From Porphyrobacter sp. ULC335 (GTDB lineage Bacteria; Pseudomonadota; Alphaproteobacteria; Sphingomonadales; Sphingomonadaceae): a stretch of 64,000 nt of DNA. Under the pieces are notes generated by a model. That model saw only the letters and a list, made by a program, of their open reading frames with translations, was not told where the DNA came from and searched no databases. Below, piece after piece: positions 9,104-18,904 of the stretch. The stretch's first letter is position 1; every line of letters starts with the position of its first letter. The stretch spans positions 1,240,001-1,304,000 of the forward strand of contig NZ_CP078091.1 in assembly GCF_025917005.1 (NCBI RefSeq). The letters run 5' to 3'. The position numbers and the translations under genes are program-made.

Positions 9104-10036
9104 TCAGTAAATCTTCCCCACCAGCGGCAAACCGCGCTCCGGCTCGGCGAATTCCTTGATGATCCGGCCCACGCGTGACAGCGCAAGTTCGGCGCGGGCC
9201 TGCATGTCCTCGACCGGGCCGCGCGCGCGGAAGTAGCAGGCGAAGGTGATCGGCGGCTGGCCCTTCGGCCCTTCGGCGAAACCGATGTCGATGTAGTTGT
9301 ATTCGGTGCCGATCAGCCCGCTGCTGCCGGTCTTGTCGCCCGCCACCCAGCCTTCGGGCAGACCCGCGCGCACGCGGCGAAGGCCGGTCTCGGTCTCGAC
9401 CATCCAGCTTTTCAATTCTGCTCGCTCGGCCTCGGGCAGCACGTCGCCGTAGACGATCTTTGCCACGGTGCGCGCCATTGCGGCGGGCGTGGTGGTGTCG
9501 CGGAATTCGGCGGGCGGAACGTTGTTCATTTCCGGCTCGTAACGGTCCACCCGGCTGACATCGTCGCCAATCGAACGCCAGAACGCGGTGATCCCCGCCG
9601 GGCCGCCCAGATTGCGCAGCAGGATATTGGCCGCCGGATTGTCCGAAGTGGTCTGCGTTGCCCGCGCCAATTCGCGCAAGGTCGCGCCCGCCGCGATCCG
9701 TTCACGCGTGAAGGGCGCCCATTCCAGCATGTCCGCCTCGGTCCACGTGACCCGCTTGTCGGCGTCGATCATGCCAGCCGCATGGCGTTGCAGCAGCAGC
9801 GCGGCGAGCGAGAACTTGAACGAGGAGGCGTGCCCGAAGCGCCGGTCGCTGTTCAGCCCCACCGATGCGCCGGTGGCGGTGTTGTAAAGCTCGACGCCGA
9901 GTGTCCCGTTGCCCGCCGCCTCGATGATCCGCAGTTCCGCCGCCAGTCTGCCGGCCGGGCTTTGATCGGGCGGGATGCACGCGCTCGCCCCCAGTGCCAG
10001 CGAGCCGCCGATGAAGAACCGCCGATCGATCATCAT
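9104..10036 (-). CDS. bla: Class A beta-lactamase
   Basis: Serine beta-lactamase of 310 aa. All four signatures are intact: SSFK (Ser71-x-x-Lys74), SDN (131-133), the omega-loop Glu167 in EPEMN, and KTG (235-237). The N-terminus MMIDRRFFIGG followed by LGASAC looks like a twin-arginine signal with a lipobox Cys20, suggesting a membrane-anchored periplasmic enzyme. The start is placed at the ATG overlapping the RDD gene stop (ATGA); the frame stays open upstream but only as a shadow of that gene. It is coupled to an apparently core operon and shows no mobile element nearby, so it is probably intrinsic. The spectrum cannot be predicted. Confidence 0.92.
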   Translation of the reverse strand: MMIDRRFFIGGSLALGASACIPPDQSPAGRLAAELRIIEAAGNGTLGVELYNTATGASVGLNSDRRFGHASSFKFSLAALLLQRHAAGMIDADKRVTWTEADMLEWAPFTRERIAAGATLRELARATQTTSDNPAANILLRNLGGPAGITAFWRSIGDDVSRVDRYEPEMNNVPPAEFRDTTTPAAMARTVAKIVYGDVLPEAERAELKSWMVETETGLRRVRAGLPEGWVAGDKTGSSGLIGTEYNYIDIGFAEGPKGQPPITFACYFRARGPVEDMQARAELALSRVGRIIKEFAEPERGLPLVGKIY

Positions 10037-10978
10037 GAGAACTTGTCCGCCTTGCGCTTGCCGAACCGCATGTCGGCCTCCAGCCGCTCGCGCAATTGCG
10101 CATAGAAGGCCTCGAGAAAAGCCCTTTCGTCGCCCGCGCCCGGATCCCAGCCGATCTTCCGGCAGATCGTGGCGTGGACGGTGGCGAGCGCCTCGGGCGG
10201 GGAGTCGCGCAGCATCCGCTCCAGCGTTTGCAGTTCCTTCTCGCCATAGATCGACAGCTCGGCCTCGCCGAAATCGTAACGCACGCCGGTGACCTCGCTC
10301 GCCCCTTCGGCGGTGGCTGCGCCCTGGGTGGAAAGCACCGCTGCCAGCTTGCCGCGTGGCCGCTCGACCACCCAGGTGCCGGCGACGATATCGCCCGCGC
10401 GCAGGGCATCGCGGTTGAAGAACGGGAATAGCAGGAACAGCAGAAACCAGCCGGTCAGCACCCAGCCGAGGCTGCCGATATCCTGCCCCGTATCGGCCAG
10501 CACGGCCAGCACCGACAGCGTCACCAGGGGATAGAAAATCTCGATATCGCGCAGCAGGTTGCGTGCGATCACCGCTTCGGGCGTAAGCCGCGCGCCGCCC
10601 CGGGCGGCGATGCGGATGCCGGTGATGCGCTTGCCGAGCGTCGCCCCGCGCGGGCCCAGTTCCTGCACCAGAAAATAACCGTACCACCAGGCAAAGATGA
10701 ACAGCACCATGATGATCCCGAGGAACTCCAGCGCGCCTCTCGACAGCTGCTCGGGGTCGAGCGCGCTGCCAGCCAGCAGCCCTTCGGCGATCCACACCAG
10801 CAGCAAGGCTACGGCGATCAGGGAGACGACGATGATCATCACATCGATGATCAGCGCGCCTGCGCGGCTGGCGCGCGGGGCGATGGTGATCGGCAGCGTA
10901 AGCCCTTCAGGCGTGATCAGCGTACGTGCGCGCCGGTCGTCGCGAACGGCGGCGCGGGGGGGGCTTGTGCGCGGTCAT
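10033..10978 (-). CDS. RDD family membrane protein, apparently frameshifted
   Basis: Integral membrane protein of the RDD family, of unknown role though some members are linked to ion transport. The natural start is the ATG at 10978, overlapping the stop of the SpoIIM-like gene as ATGA. That frame does not join the main body. After a run of eight C residues (minus strand; G at 10956-10963) the family-like sequence LPITIAPRASRAGALIID continues in another frame down to the stop at 10033. Removing one C restores one frame of about 315 codons. An in-frame GTG at 10842 would give 269 aa but drop the conserved Arg/Asp helix. Either a sequence error, a true frameshift or slippage is possible. Confidence 0.72.
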
Positions 10979-12048
10979 CCGGCCTCCTGCGCAGCGGCAT
11001 CACCGGCGGGGCGGTAGAGAATGAAATAGCTCAGCCAGAAGGTCAGCATCGTACCGCCGATCACGAAGCGGCTGCCGGTGTCCTCGACCAATTGGCGCGG
11101 GTAGGCTTCGAGTATCGCGGCCACCACCATCATGATGACCACGCCCACCATCACCACCGCCGAGCGGCGCCCGGCGGCAGCAGCAGCATCGAGCACCGGA
11201 AGCTTGCCGGGAAAGGCCATCGCCCGCCCGATATGCAGCCCTGCCGCGCCCGACAGCAGAATGCCGAACAGTTCGGTTGTGCCGTGCACGCTGAGCCACG
11301 CGGCCAGTTCCACCACCAGCCCCTGCCCGTTGAACAGCCACAGCATCGCGCCAAGCAAGGCCATGTTCTGCACCAGCAGCATCAGCGAAGGGATGCCGAA
11401 AGCAAAGCCCAGCGCGAAGGCGAGGATGCAGACGCCCGAATTGTTGCTGAACAGCTGCGCGGCGAACCCGGCGAGGCCCGCTGCCCCTTCATCATGCCCG
11501 AGGCTTTTCAGCAGTTGTTCGCGGCTTGCCCCCGGCACGCGCGTCTCTCCGGCCCCTGCGGGGAAGAGGCGGTAATACCATGCCTCGTCCTGCGCCACGA
11601 GCAGCCAGCCGACGATGGTGCCAGTGACCATGACGAACAGCGCGATGCAGATATCGAGCCACAGCGCGCGGACGGCGCGGCTCCATCCGCCCAGCAGGAA
11701 CCCGCGCAGCCAGCGAATGAAGCCCTGTCGAGGGCCATAGACCTGGAACCACGCGCGCTGCACCAGCGCCTCGAGATAGGCGAGGGTCGCCGCGTCCAGC
11801 GATGTCTCGCGCGCCACCGACAGGCTGGATGCGGCGGTGCGGTACAGCGCGGGCAGCGCAATCAGATCGTCATCGGCGATCCGTCGCAATCCGCCGCGTT
11901 CCATGCGGGCGAGAATATCCTCGAGCCTGCGCCAGTCGCCCTCGCGCTCCAGCCGGAAGCGGTCGGAACGCAGCGCGGCGCTTTCGATGTCGGGCGGCGC
12001 GGCAACCGCACCCCGTCCGAACCACGATGAGATGATCGGTGCCTTCAT
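10975..12048 (-). CDS. Stage II sporulation protein M (DUF95) family membrane protein
   Basis: Multi-helix inner-membrane protein (357 aa) of the SpoIIM/DUF95 family, which occurs widely outside spore formers next to MoxR, DUF58 and RDD genes. A soluble, Arg-rich N-terminal third is followed by hydrophobic segments such as ICIALFVMVTGTIVGWLL, LAFALGFAFGIPSLMLLV and VVMVGVVIMMVVAAIL. The start ATG at 12048 (MKAPIISSWFG) overlaps the DUF58 stop; the frame is open 22 codons further but only within that gene. The role is unknown; the neighbourhood suggests envelope quality control or stress. Confidence 0.82.
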   Translation of the reverse strand: MKAPIISSWFGRGAVAAPPDIESAALRSDRFRLEREGDWRRLEDILARMERGGLRRIADDDLIALPALYRTAASSLSVARETSLDAATLAYLEALVQRAWFQVYGPRQGFIRWLRGFLLGGWSRAVRALWLDICIALFVMVTGTIVGWLLVAQDEAWYYRLFPAGAGETRVPGASREQLLKSLGHDEGAAGLAGFAAQLFSNNSGVCILAFALGFAFGIPSLMLLVQNMALLGAMLWLFNGQGLVVELAAWLSVHGTTELFGILLSGAAGLHIGRAMAFPGKLPVLDAAAAAGRRSAVVMVGVVIMMVVAAILEAYPRQLVEDTGSRFVIGGTMLTFWLSYFILYRPAGDAAAQEAG

Positions 12049-13421
12049 CCTATCGCCTCGCTGCTTCGGATCGCCAGATAGCGGTCGATCAGGCGCGGGC
12101 CGATGGTTTCCCACGGTGCTTCGAGCACGTCGATGCCGAGCCGCCGCAGCCGGGTCAGCACCAGCTTGCGCTGCTGGGCAAGGCTGTCGGCGGTGACCGA
12201 CCGGGCGAGCGTCGCGATGTCACCCGGCGGTGCGGCGACAAGGTCTTCAACCTCGCTGTCGGTCATGGTGACGAACAGCACCAGATGCTTGTTCACCAGC
12301 CGCCCGAGGCTCTCGACCATCAGCTCTGCGGCGGTCGGATCGGTGAAGTCGGAGAATATTACCACCAGCGAGCGGCGCTTGAGCTTGGTGGTGAGCGTGG
12401 CGAGGGCGAGCGTGAAGTTCGGCTCCACCGGCTCGTAATCGAGGCCCGCCGCCGCGCTCTGCAAGCGGTGGAAGGCGCGGGCGTCGCCGATGAAGGGCGT
12501 CATGATCTGGGGCCGCCGGGCAAAGCCAAACAGCGCGACCTTGTCGCCGCCCTTCAGCGCAACATAGCCGCAGGTCAGCGCGGCGGAAACCGCGCGGTCG
12601 ATGCGGGGGAGCCCGTCCACCGGCTCGCACATCGCCTGTCCGCAATCGAAGGCGAAAACGATCTGGTTGTTGCGCTCGCTCTCGTTCTCGCGGGCGAACA
12701 GGCGGGTGTGACGCGCGCTCGCCTTCCAGTCGATCCGGCGCCGGTCCATGCCGGGCTCGTACTCGCTCAATGCCTCGAACTGCGTGCCTTCGCCCCGGAT
12801 GCGGCGGGCGATCAGGCCGATCTGGGCGTTGCGCAGGAAGGCCTGCAAATCGGGCGAACGCACCGGCGACAGGTCGGGCCAGATGCGGATGGTCTTGTCC
12901 AGCGGATAGTCGACATGCCGCGCACCGAGCCGCAGCGGGCCTTCCCAGCGCATCCAGGCGCGTGCGACCGTGGCCGTGCCGCGCCGGGCGGGGGTAAGCG
13001 TGGTCTCGCCGCGCCAGCCCGGTGCGAGCGGATCGGGGGCAAGCGCGAAGGTCACACGGCCATCGGGTGCAAGGCGCGGGTCGCATTCGAGCGCTGCCTC
13101 GGCGCGCGAAGGCGCACGGCCGGCAAAGCGCGCGGTGATCGCCAGCACGCTCGGCTGACCGACTTCGATATCCTCGGCCGTGCGGATTTCCCAGCCATCG
13201 AGCTTGCCCGTCATCACCGCGTCGAGCGCGATCAGCAGCAGCAGCGCGCCCCCCATCAGCGGCGCGGCCACCCATGCGCCGGGCGCGGTGGCGGCGATCA
13301 GCACGGCCACCGGGGCGAGCGCGGCCGCGATCCACGCCGCGCGCTCGGTCGGCGCGACGATCAGCAGCGGCCGCAAGGGCAGCAGCAGGATATTGAGGAC
13401 AAGGCGAAGGACGCGGATCAC
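12045..13421 (-). CDS. DUF58 domain-containing protein
   Basis: 458-aa membrane-anchored protein with two N-terminal hydrophobic segments and a C-terminal DUF58/VWA-like region. In the family-typical part RIDWKASARHTRLFARENE precedes a segment resembling a von Willebrand fold (VVIFSDFTDPTAAEL). DUF58 proteins are almost always encoded beside a MoxR AAA+ ATPase and are thought to be its partners in assembling metal-dependent complexes. The start is GTG, 12 bases after the moxR stop. It overlaps the downstream SpoIIM-like gene by four bases. Confidence 0.87.
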   Translation of the reverse strand: MIRVLRLVLNILLLPLRPLLIVAPTERAAWIAAALAPVAVLIAATAPGAWVAAPLMGGALLLLIALDAVMTGKLDGWEIRTAEDIEVGQPSVLAITARFAGRAPSRAEAALECDPRLAPDGRVTFALAPDPLAPGWRGETTLTPARRGTATVARAWMRWEGPLRLGARHVDYPLDKTIRIWPDLSPVRSPDLQAFLRNAQIGLIARRIRGEGTQFEALSEYEPGMDRRRIDWKASARHTRLFARENESERNNQIVFAFDCGQAMCEPVDGLPRIDRAVSAALTCGYVALKGGDKVALFGFARRPQIMTPFIGDARAFHRLQSAAAGLDYEPVEPNFTLALATLTTKLKRRSLVVIFSDFTDPTAAELMVESLGRLVNKHLVLFVTMTDSEVEDLVAAPPGDIATLARSVTADSLAQQRKLVLTRLRRLGIDVLEAPWETIGPRLIDRYLAIRSSEAIG

Positions 13422-13433
13422 GTCAGCGCCCGA

Positions 13434-14392
<959 letters not shown>

Positions 14393-14396
<4 letters not shown>

Positions 14397-15724
14397 CGGG
14401 TGGTCTGTCCCTGTTGCAATTTGGCGTTGAGATCGTCGAGGCTTTGTGCGGCGGCGAGAATGTCGGCGGGCTTTGTCGCCGCTTCCATCCGCGCGGCGCG
14501 GCGGGTGAAGGGTTCTTCCATCGGCAGACGGCGGGCGAGGGCGTCGTCGATCGCCTCGGGCTCGGCGCGTGACAGGCCAAGCCGCTCCGCCAGACGCCGC
14601 GCGGACAGCGCCGCGTAGGGCTTGGCCAGCAGCCTAAAGCGGCGCGCGCGGATGATCAGCCCCGCGCCATTGGCGATCAGCTGGCGCTTGCCGAAGGCGA
14701 TGTCGGGACCAGCCGGGGAGGCAGCCGGGCCAAAGCGCATGAAGGCGCGCCAGCCGACGATCAGCAGCGCGACCAGCAGGCTCAGCGTTGCGGCGAGGAA
14801 GGGCGGGCGGAACGCGAGCGTCAGCAGGTTCTCCGCCGCGCCGAAGCCGTTCAGCGTCATATCGAAAGTGATGTAATCGATCTCGCCATCATAGGTCAGC
14901 TCGTCCACCAGCGCGATAGCGGCGGCCGCGCGCGCGGGATCGGCGAGGCCGTAATTGTTCACCAGATCGGGCTCGGCGATGAACATGACGGGATAGGCCT
15001 CCTCGTCCGGTTCACCGTTGGCATAGGGAACGACGGTGTAGGCCAGCACCCGCCCCGCGCTGTCGGTAATCAGCGCGTCATGCGGTGCGATGGGCTCTGC
15101 ATAGAGCGTCGGGGAAGCGGGCAACGCGCCAGCTTGACCCATGCCGCTCCAGCGACCGGGGGGTGTCGGCTTGGCGGGTTTGGCGGGTCCGACACCCATC
15201 GCAACATCGGGAACCGTGATCTTGGTTTCCGGGAAGACCTTGTGCTTGAAGCTGTACTGGCCGGGCAGCTCTTCGGGCCAATCGGACGGGTTTGCCGGGC
15301 CGAGCATGACCCAACCGGGCTTGAACTTGTCGCGGGCTTCGGAGGGCAGCAGCGGCGGGGGCGGTATGGCAGACCACTTGGGCATGATGACCAGCGTCGG
15401 CCCCAGATAAGCGCGCTTTTCGAGGATTTCGGCGATGGCCTCGGCTTCGGTATTGGGGGTAGGGGCGATGATCAGCAGCCCATCGGTCTCCAGCCCCTCC
15501 GGGCTGCGCGAGCGATCAACCGAATAGTCCTTCGCCTCGGCCAGCCGAACGAGACCGACATAGCCGTTGAGGCCCGTTGCCGCGGCATGGGCCTGCCCGT
15601 TCCCGCGCTGGTCGGCAAATTCCTCGCCCGCGCCAATTAGATAGAGCGCCGCCAGAAACAGCGCGAATCCGCCCGCCACAAGGGCAAAGACGCCTGCCTT
15701 TGAGAATGCGCCGCCGCCCTTCAC
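14393..15724 (-). CDS. DUF4350 domain-containing membrane protein
   Basis: 443-aa protein with an N-terminal transmembrane helix ([21 protein letters not shown]), a large extracytoplasmic DUF4350-like domain, a second membrane segment near residue 330 ([17 protein letters not shown]) and a cytoplasmic tail. The GTG start at 15724 is chosen because it overlaps the DUF4129 stop (GTGA); longer starts only extend into that gene. The DUF4350 domain resembles a glutamine-amidotransferase-like fold without known catalysis. Position between DUF4129 and moxR is conserved in this operon type. Confidence 0.78.
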
Positions 15725-16416
15725 GCGGTTTTTCCCGGCTGATCGAGCCGCGCCAGAGCGAATTGCGCATAGGCGCCGCGCGCAGCTTCCCAATCGGCGC
15801 GGTCGAGCGCGCTGAGCGCGAACAATGATCGTTCCACCCGCGCGGCGATCACGCCGAAGGCGGTGCGCGCGGCTTCGGGCAAGGCAGGTAGCACGGCGAG
15901 CTCGCGCGCGGTGCTCGACGGTTCGACCCAGTCCGGCCGCACCGCCGCGATCTGGCCTACGCTGCGCTGGAGCAACAGGTGCGTCGCCTCGTCAAAGCGG
16001 CCCTCGGCGGCGAGCCTGTCGGCATCCTCGAGCAGCGCGAGGCTCGCCGCTTCGTCGGGCCGCCACTCCTCCTCAGCGCCGTCAGTGCTGGGCCCCTTGC
16101 GGCCGAACCCGGGGGCGATCAGCCGCACCAGCAGCACTACCGCCAGCAAAACCACTGCGCCGAGCAGCACCCATTGCAGCCACCACCAGTTGCCGCCGAG
16201 CGCACGGCCCAGCGGGGCAAGCAGATCGCCGAGGAATGACAACAGGTCCACGAGCATCTTCTCGAACCAGCCGGGTTGGCGGGGCGGGATTTCGGGGATC
16301 GTGACGGGTGCGAACTGCACATCGCCATCGGCACGCAGCGCTTCCCACCCGGCGGGGGGTGATCCGCCTGAATTGGCTGTTGATTCGGAAGGCGTTGTTG
16401 CGGCCGTTGCGGTCAT
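15721..16416 (-). CDS. DUF4129 domain-containing protein
   Basis: 231-aa membrane protein and first gene of the MoxR operon. The start is placed at MTATAATTPSEST (16416); upstream codons are very Arg-rich and look non-coding. One transmembrane helix (WWWLQWVLLGAVVLLAVVLL) precedes the C-terminal DUF4129 region, with helical motifs such as LLEDADRLAAEGRFDEA. It is separated by 73 bases from pheA on the same strand, so the operon promoter may lie in that gap or upstream of pheA. Confidence 0.75.
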   Translation of the reverse strand: MTATAATTPSESTANSGGSPPAGWEALRADGDVQFAPVTIPEIPPRQPGWFEKMLVDLLSFLGDLLAPLGRALGGNWWWLQWVLLGAVVLLAVVLLVRLIAPGFGRKGPSTDGAEEEWRPDEAASLALLEDADRLAAEGRFDEATHLLLQRSVGQIAAVRPDWVEPSSTARELAVLPALPEAARTAFGVIAARVERSLFALSALDRADWEAARGAYAQFALARLDQPGKTA

Positions 16417-16489
16417 CCCGTCACGATTGGTGGCACGCCGTCCGCGCAGGCGCAACGGGAAACCGCGCGTGCGCCCCCTTAGCCGTGCT

Positions 16490-17383
16490 TCAACCCCTGG
16501 CGCGGGCCTGTTCGTAACTGCCGAGAATGCGCAATTCCTTGGAATGGAACGCGCATTCCTCCAGCGCCCGGTCGACCGCCGGATCGCCCGGCGCGCCGAT
16601 GATGTCGGCGTAGAAAGTCGTCGCGGCAAAGCTGGTGCCCTGCTGGTAGCTTTCCAGCTTGGTCATGTTGACCCCGTTGGTGGCGAACCCGCCGAGCGAC
16701 TTGTAGAGCGCGGCGGGGATGTTCTTCACTTCGAAGATGAAGGTGGTCATCACCGGCTTGTCCGCCAGCGCGCCCGCGGGCAGCGGATCGCGCGCAAGGA
16801 TCACGAAGCGGGTCATGTTGTCCGCGCTGTCCTCGACATTATGCTCGATGATGGTGAGCCCGTAGAGCTCCGCCGCCAGCGCCGGGGCGATGGCCGCTAC
16901 AGAAAGATCGCCGCGCTCCGCCACGTAAGCGGCCGCGCCCGCCGTGTCCGCATGGCTCAGCGGCACGATTCCCCGCGCGCGCAGATAATGGCGCGACTGG
17001 CCGAGCGCCTGCGGGTGCGAATAGGCGGCTTCGAACGGGCCGGAACCCAGCGCCATCAGCGCGTGGTGGATCGGCATGAAATATTCGCCGACAATGTGCA
17101 GGCCGCTTTCGGGCAGCAGGAAGTGAATGTCGGCCACGCGCCCGTGCTGCGAATTCTCGATCGGAATGATGGCCTGCGCCGCGCGGCCATCTTTCACCGC
17201 TTCCAGCGCGTCTTCGAAGCTGAAACACGGGAGCGGGAGCATGTCGCCCCGCGCTTCGGTGGCGGCGCGGTGCGAATTGGCGCCCGGCGATCCCTGGAAG
17301 GCTATCGCGCGCGCAGGCTCTGCGGCGGCGGCGGCGCGCATCCGGTCAACAATGGCTAGGGCAGGGCCGGGGAAGGATCGCAT
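16490..17383 (-). CDS. pheA: Prephenate dehydratase
   Basis: Converts prephenate to phenylpyruvate in phenylalanine synthesis (297 aa, monofunctional form). The catalytic part runs from IAFQGSPGANSHRAA through PIENSQHGRV to the conserved DNMTRFVI (Thr-Arg-Phe). The C-terminal ACT domain (about residues 205-290) has GGFATNGVNMTKLES, the region that binds Phe for feedback control. No chorismate mutase domain is fused. It faces away from the cytochrome gene, giving a 118-base divergent promoter region. Confidence 0.94.
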   Translation of the reverse strand: MRSFPGPALAIVDRMRAAAAAEPARAIAFQGSPGANSHRAATEARGDMLPLPCFSFEDALEAVKDGRAAQAIIPIENSQHGRVADIHFLLPESGLHIVGEYFMPIHHALMALGSGPFEAAYSHPQALGQSRHYLRARGIVPLSHADTAGAAAYVAERGDLSVAAIAPALAAELYGLTIIEHNVEDSADNMTRFVILARDPLPAGALADKPVMTTFIFEVKNIPAALYKSLGGFATNGVNMTKLESYQQGTSFAATTFYADIIGAPGDPAVDRALEECAFHSKELRILGSYEQARARG

Positions 17384-17501
17384 GGTGCCATGCGCCTAGA
17401 GCCGCGCGACCCCTGCGGCAAGCCCGCTTGCAAAAGGTGCAAGAATTCGTGCCACGATCAGTCTTGCGCGTATGGGAAGCCGACATTAAGGAGCGCGCGG
17501 G

Positions 17502-18194
17502 ATGACACAGGACAACTCTTCGCAAGATAACGCGGCTGGCCAGAATGGCGGCGGCGATCTGTTCAACACTGCGGCCGGCTGGGTGCTGTTCGCGGCTGGC
17601 CTCGGGCTGGGTCTTTCGATCCTGTCGAGCAAGTATTTCCACGGCGACAAGCCGGAGCGTCCGGAAAAGCTCGGCTACGTGATCGAAGGCGTGGTCGAGG
17701 ACACTGCCGGCCCGGCGGAAATCTCGATTGGCGAGGCGCTCAACGCAGTGCCCGCAGCCGATCTGATCGCAGCAGGCGAAAAGGCGTTCTCCAAGTGCCA
17801 GAGCTGCCACACGGTTGCTGCGGGCGGTGCCAACGGCATCGGCCCGAATCTGGCTGGCGTGATGGGCGGCCCCGTCGCAGCCAAGGGCGGCTTCGCCTAC
17901 AGCGCGGAACTGAAAGCGCTGGGCGGCACGTGGGACTGGGACAAGATGGATGCCTGGCTCAAGAACCCCAAGGGCTATGTCGCTGGCACCAAGATGAGCT
18001 TCGCCGGCCTTTCCAAGGTCGAGGATCGCGCCGCGATTGCCGCCTATCTCAACTCCATTGGTGGCAACATCGCGATCCCGGCGGCGGCTGCTCCGGCTGC
18101 CGCACCTGCGGAAGGCGAAGCGGCTGCGGCCGAAGCAGAAGCTGAAGGCGTCGCCGCAGCTGAGGCGGGCACCGATCCGAAGGCAGCCGAGTAA
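17502..18194 (+). CDS. Membrane-anchored cytochrome c (CycM/c552-like)
   Basis: 230-aa c-type cytochrome. A short N-terminal tail precedes one transmembrane anchor (AAGWVLFAAGLGLGLSIL), then a class I cytochrome domain with the heme motif KCQSCH and an axial Met in GTKMSFAG. A C-terminal Ala/Glu-rich tail of about 50 residues follows the domain and is typical of this subfamily in sphingomonads. It probably carries electrons between the bc1 complex and the terminal oxidase. AAGGAG lies upstream of the ATG. Confidence 0.92.
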   Translation: MTQDNSSQDNAAGQNGGGDLFNTAAGWVLFAAGLGLGLSILSSKYFHGDKPERPEKLGYVIEGVVEDTAGPAEISIGEALNAVPAADLIAAGEKAFSKCQSCHTVAAGGANGIGPNLAGVMGGPVAAKGGFAYSAELKALGGTWDWDKMDAWLKNPKGYVAGTKMSFAGLSKVEDRAAIAAYLNSIGGNIAIPAAAAPAAAPAEGEAAAAEAEAEGVAAAEAGTDPKAAE

Positions 18195-18211
18195 GCCTGC
18201 GCGGGGCAAGG

Positions 18212-18246
18212 CGCGGGCGAATGGCCCGCGTCTGCCTGTCCCTTTT
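18212..18246 (+). terminator. Probable rho-independent terminator of the cytochrome gene
   Basis: A seven-base-pair G/C stem, CGCGGGC (18212-18218) pairing with GCCCGCG (18224-18230), lies 17 bases after the cytochrome stop. A pyrimidine-rich stretch ending CCCTTTT follows. It sits between convergent genes, so it may also slow transcription from rlmE. Confidence 0.45.
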
Positions 18247-18904
18247 ACCCCTTGAAGCCTTGTGCGATCACATACCACTCCGACGAGCCCTTGCGGCTCG
18301 CCGGGGGTTTGGCGTGCTTGACTGTCGTGAAGTGCTTCTTGAGCAGCGCCAGCAGATCGGCATCGGTCCCGCCCGCCAGCACTTTCGCCACGAAGGCGCC
18401 GCCGGGCGCAAGGTTTTCCGTCGCGAACCACGCTGCCGCTTCGACCAGGCCCATGGTGCGCAGATGGTCTGTCTGCTTGTGGCCGACGGTATTGGCCGCC
18501 ATGTCCGAAATCACCAGATCGGGCGGCCCGCCCAGTGCCTCGGCGAGTGCGGCGGGGGCGTGATCGGCCATGAAATCCATCTGGAAAATCGTGACGCCAT
18601 CAAGCGGCTCGACTTCAAGAAGGTCGATTCCCACCACTTCGGCCTTGGGTGATTTGGCGCGCACCACCTGCGCCCAGCCGCCCGGCGCGATGCCGAGATC
18701 GACCACTCGCTTCGCGCCCTTTAGCAGGCCGAACTTTTCATCAAGCTCGATCAGCTTGTAAGCGGCGCGGCTGCGGTAGCCATCGGCCTTGGCCTGTTTG
18801 ACGTAAGGATCATTGAGCTGGCGTTCGAGCCAGCGGACCTGGGAAGCGGTACGGCCCTTGGCGGTCTTGACCCGCTTGTCCTGCGTTTTGGAGCCGCGCG
18901 TCAT
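18245..18904 (-). CDS. rlmE: 23S rRNA 2'-O-ribose methyltransferase (FtsJ/RrmJ)
   Basis: Methylates U2552 of 23S rRNA during late 50S assembly (219 aa). The SAM site is VVDLGIAPGGWAQV. The K-D-K-E tetrad can be placed: Lys in the N-terminal YRSRAAYKL region, Asp in ISDMAANT, Lys in FVAKVLAGG and Glu in SSEWYVIAQGFKG. The start ATG at 18904 overlaps the Ppx/GppA stop (ATGA). The frame is open further upstream but inside that gene. Confidence 0.95.
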   Translation of the reverse strand: MTRGSKTQDKRVKTAKGRTASQVRWLERQLNDPYVKQAKADGYRSRAAYKLIELDEKFGLLKGAKRVVDLGIAPGGWAQVVRAKSPKAEVVGIDLLEVEPLDGVTIFQMDFMADHAPAALAEALGGPPDLVISDMAANTVGHKQTDHLRTMGLVEAAAWFATENLAPGGAFVAKVLAGGTDADLLALLKKHFTTVKHAKPPASRKGSSEWYVIAQGFKG

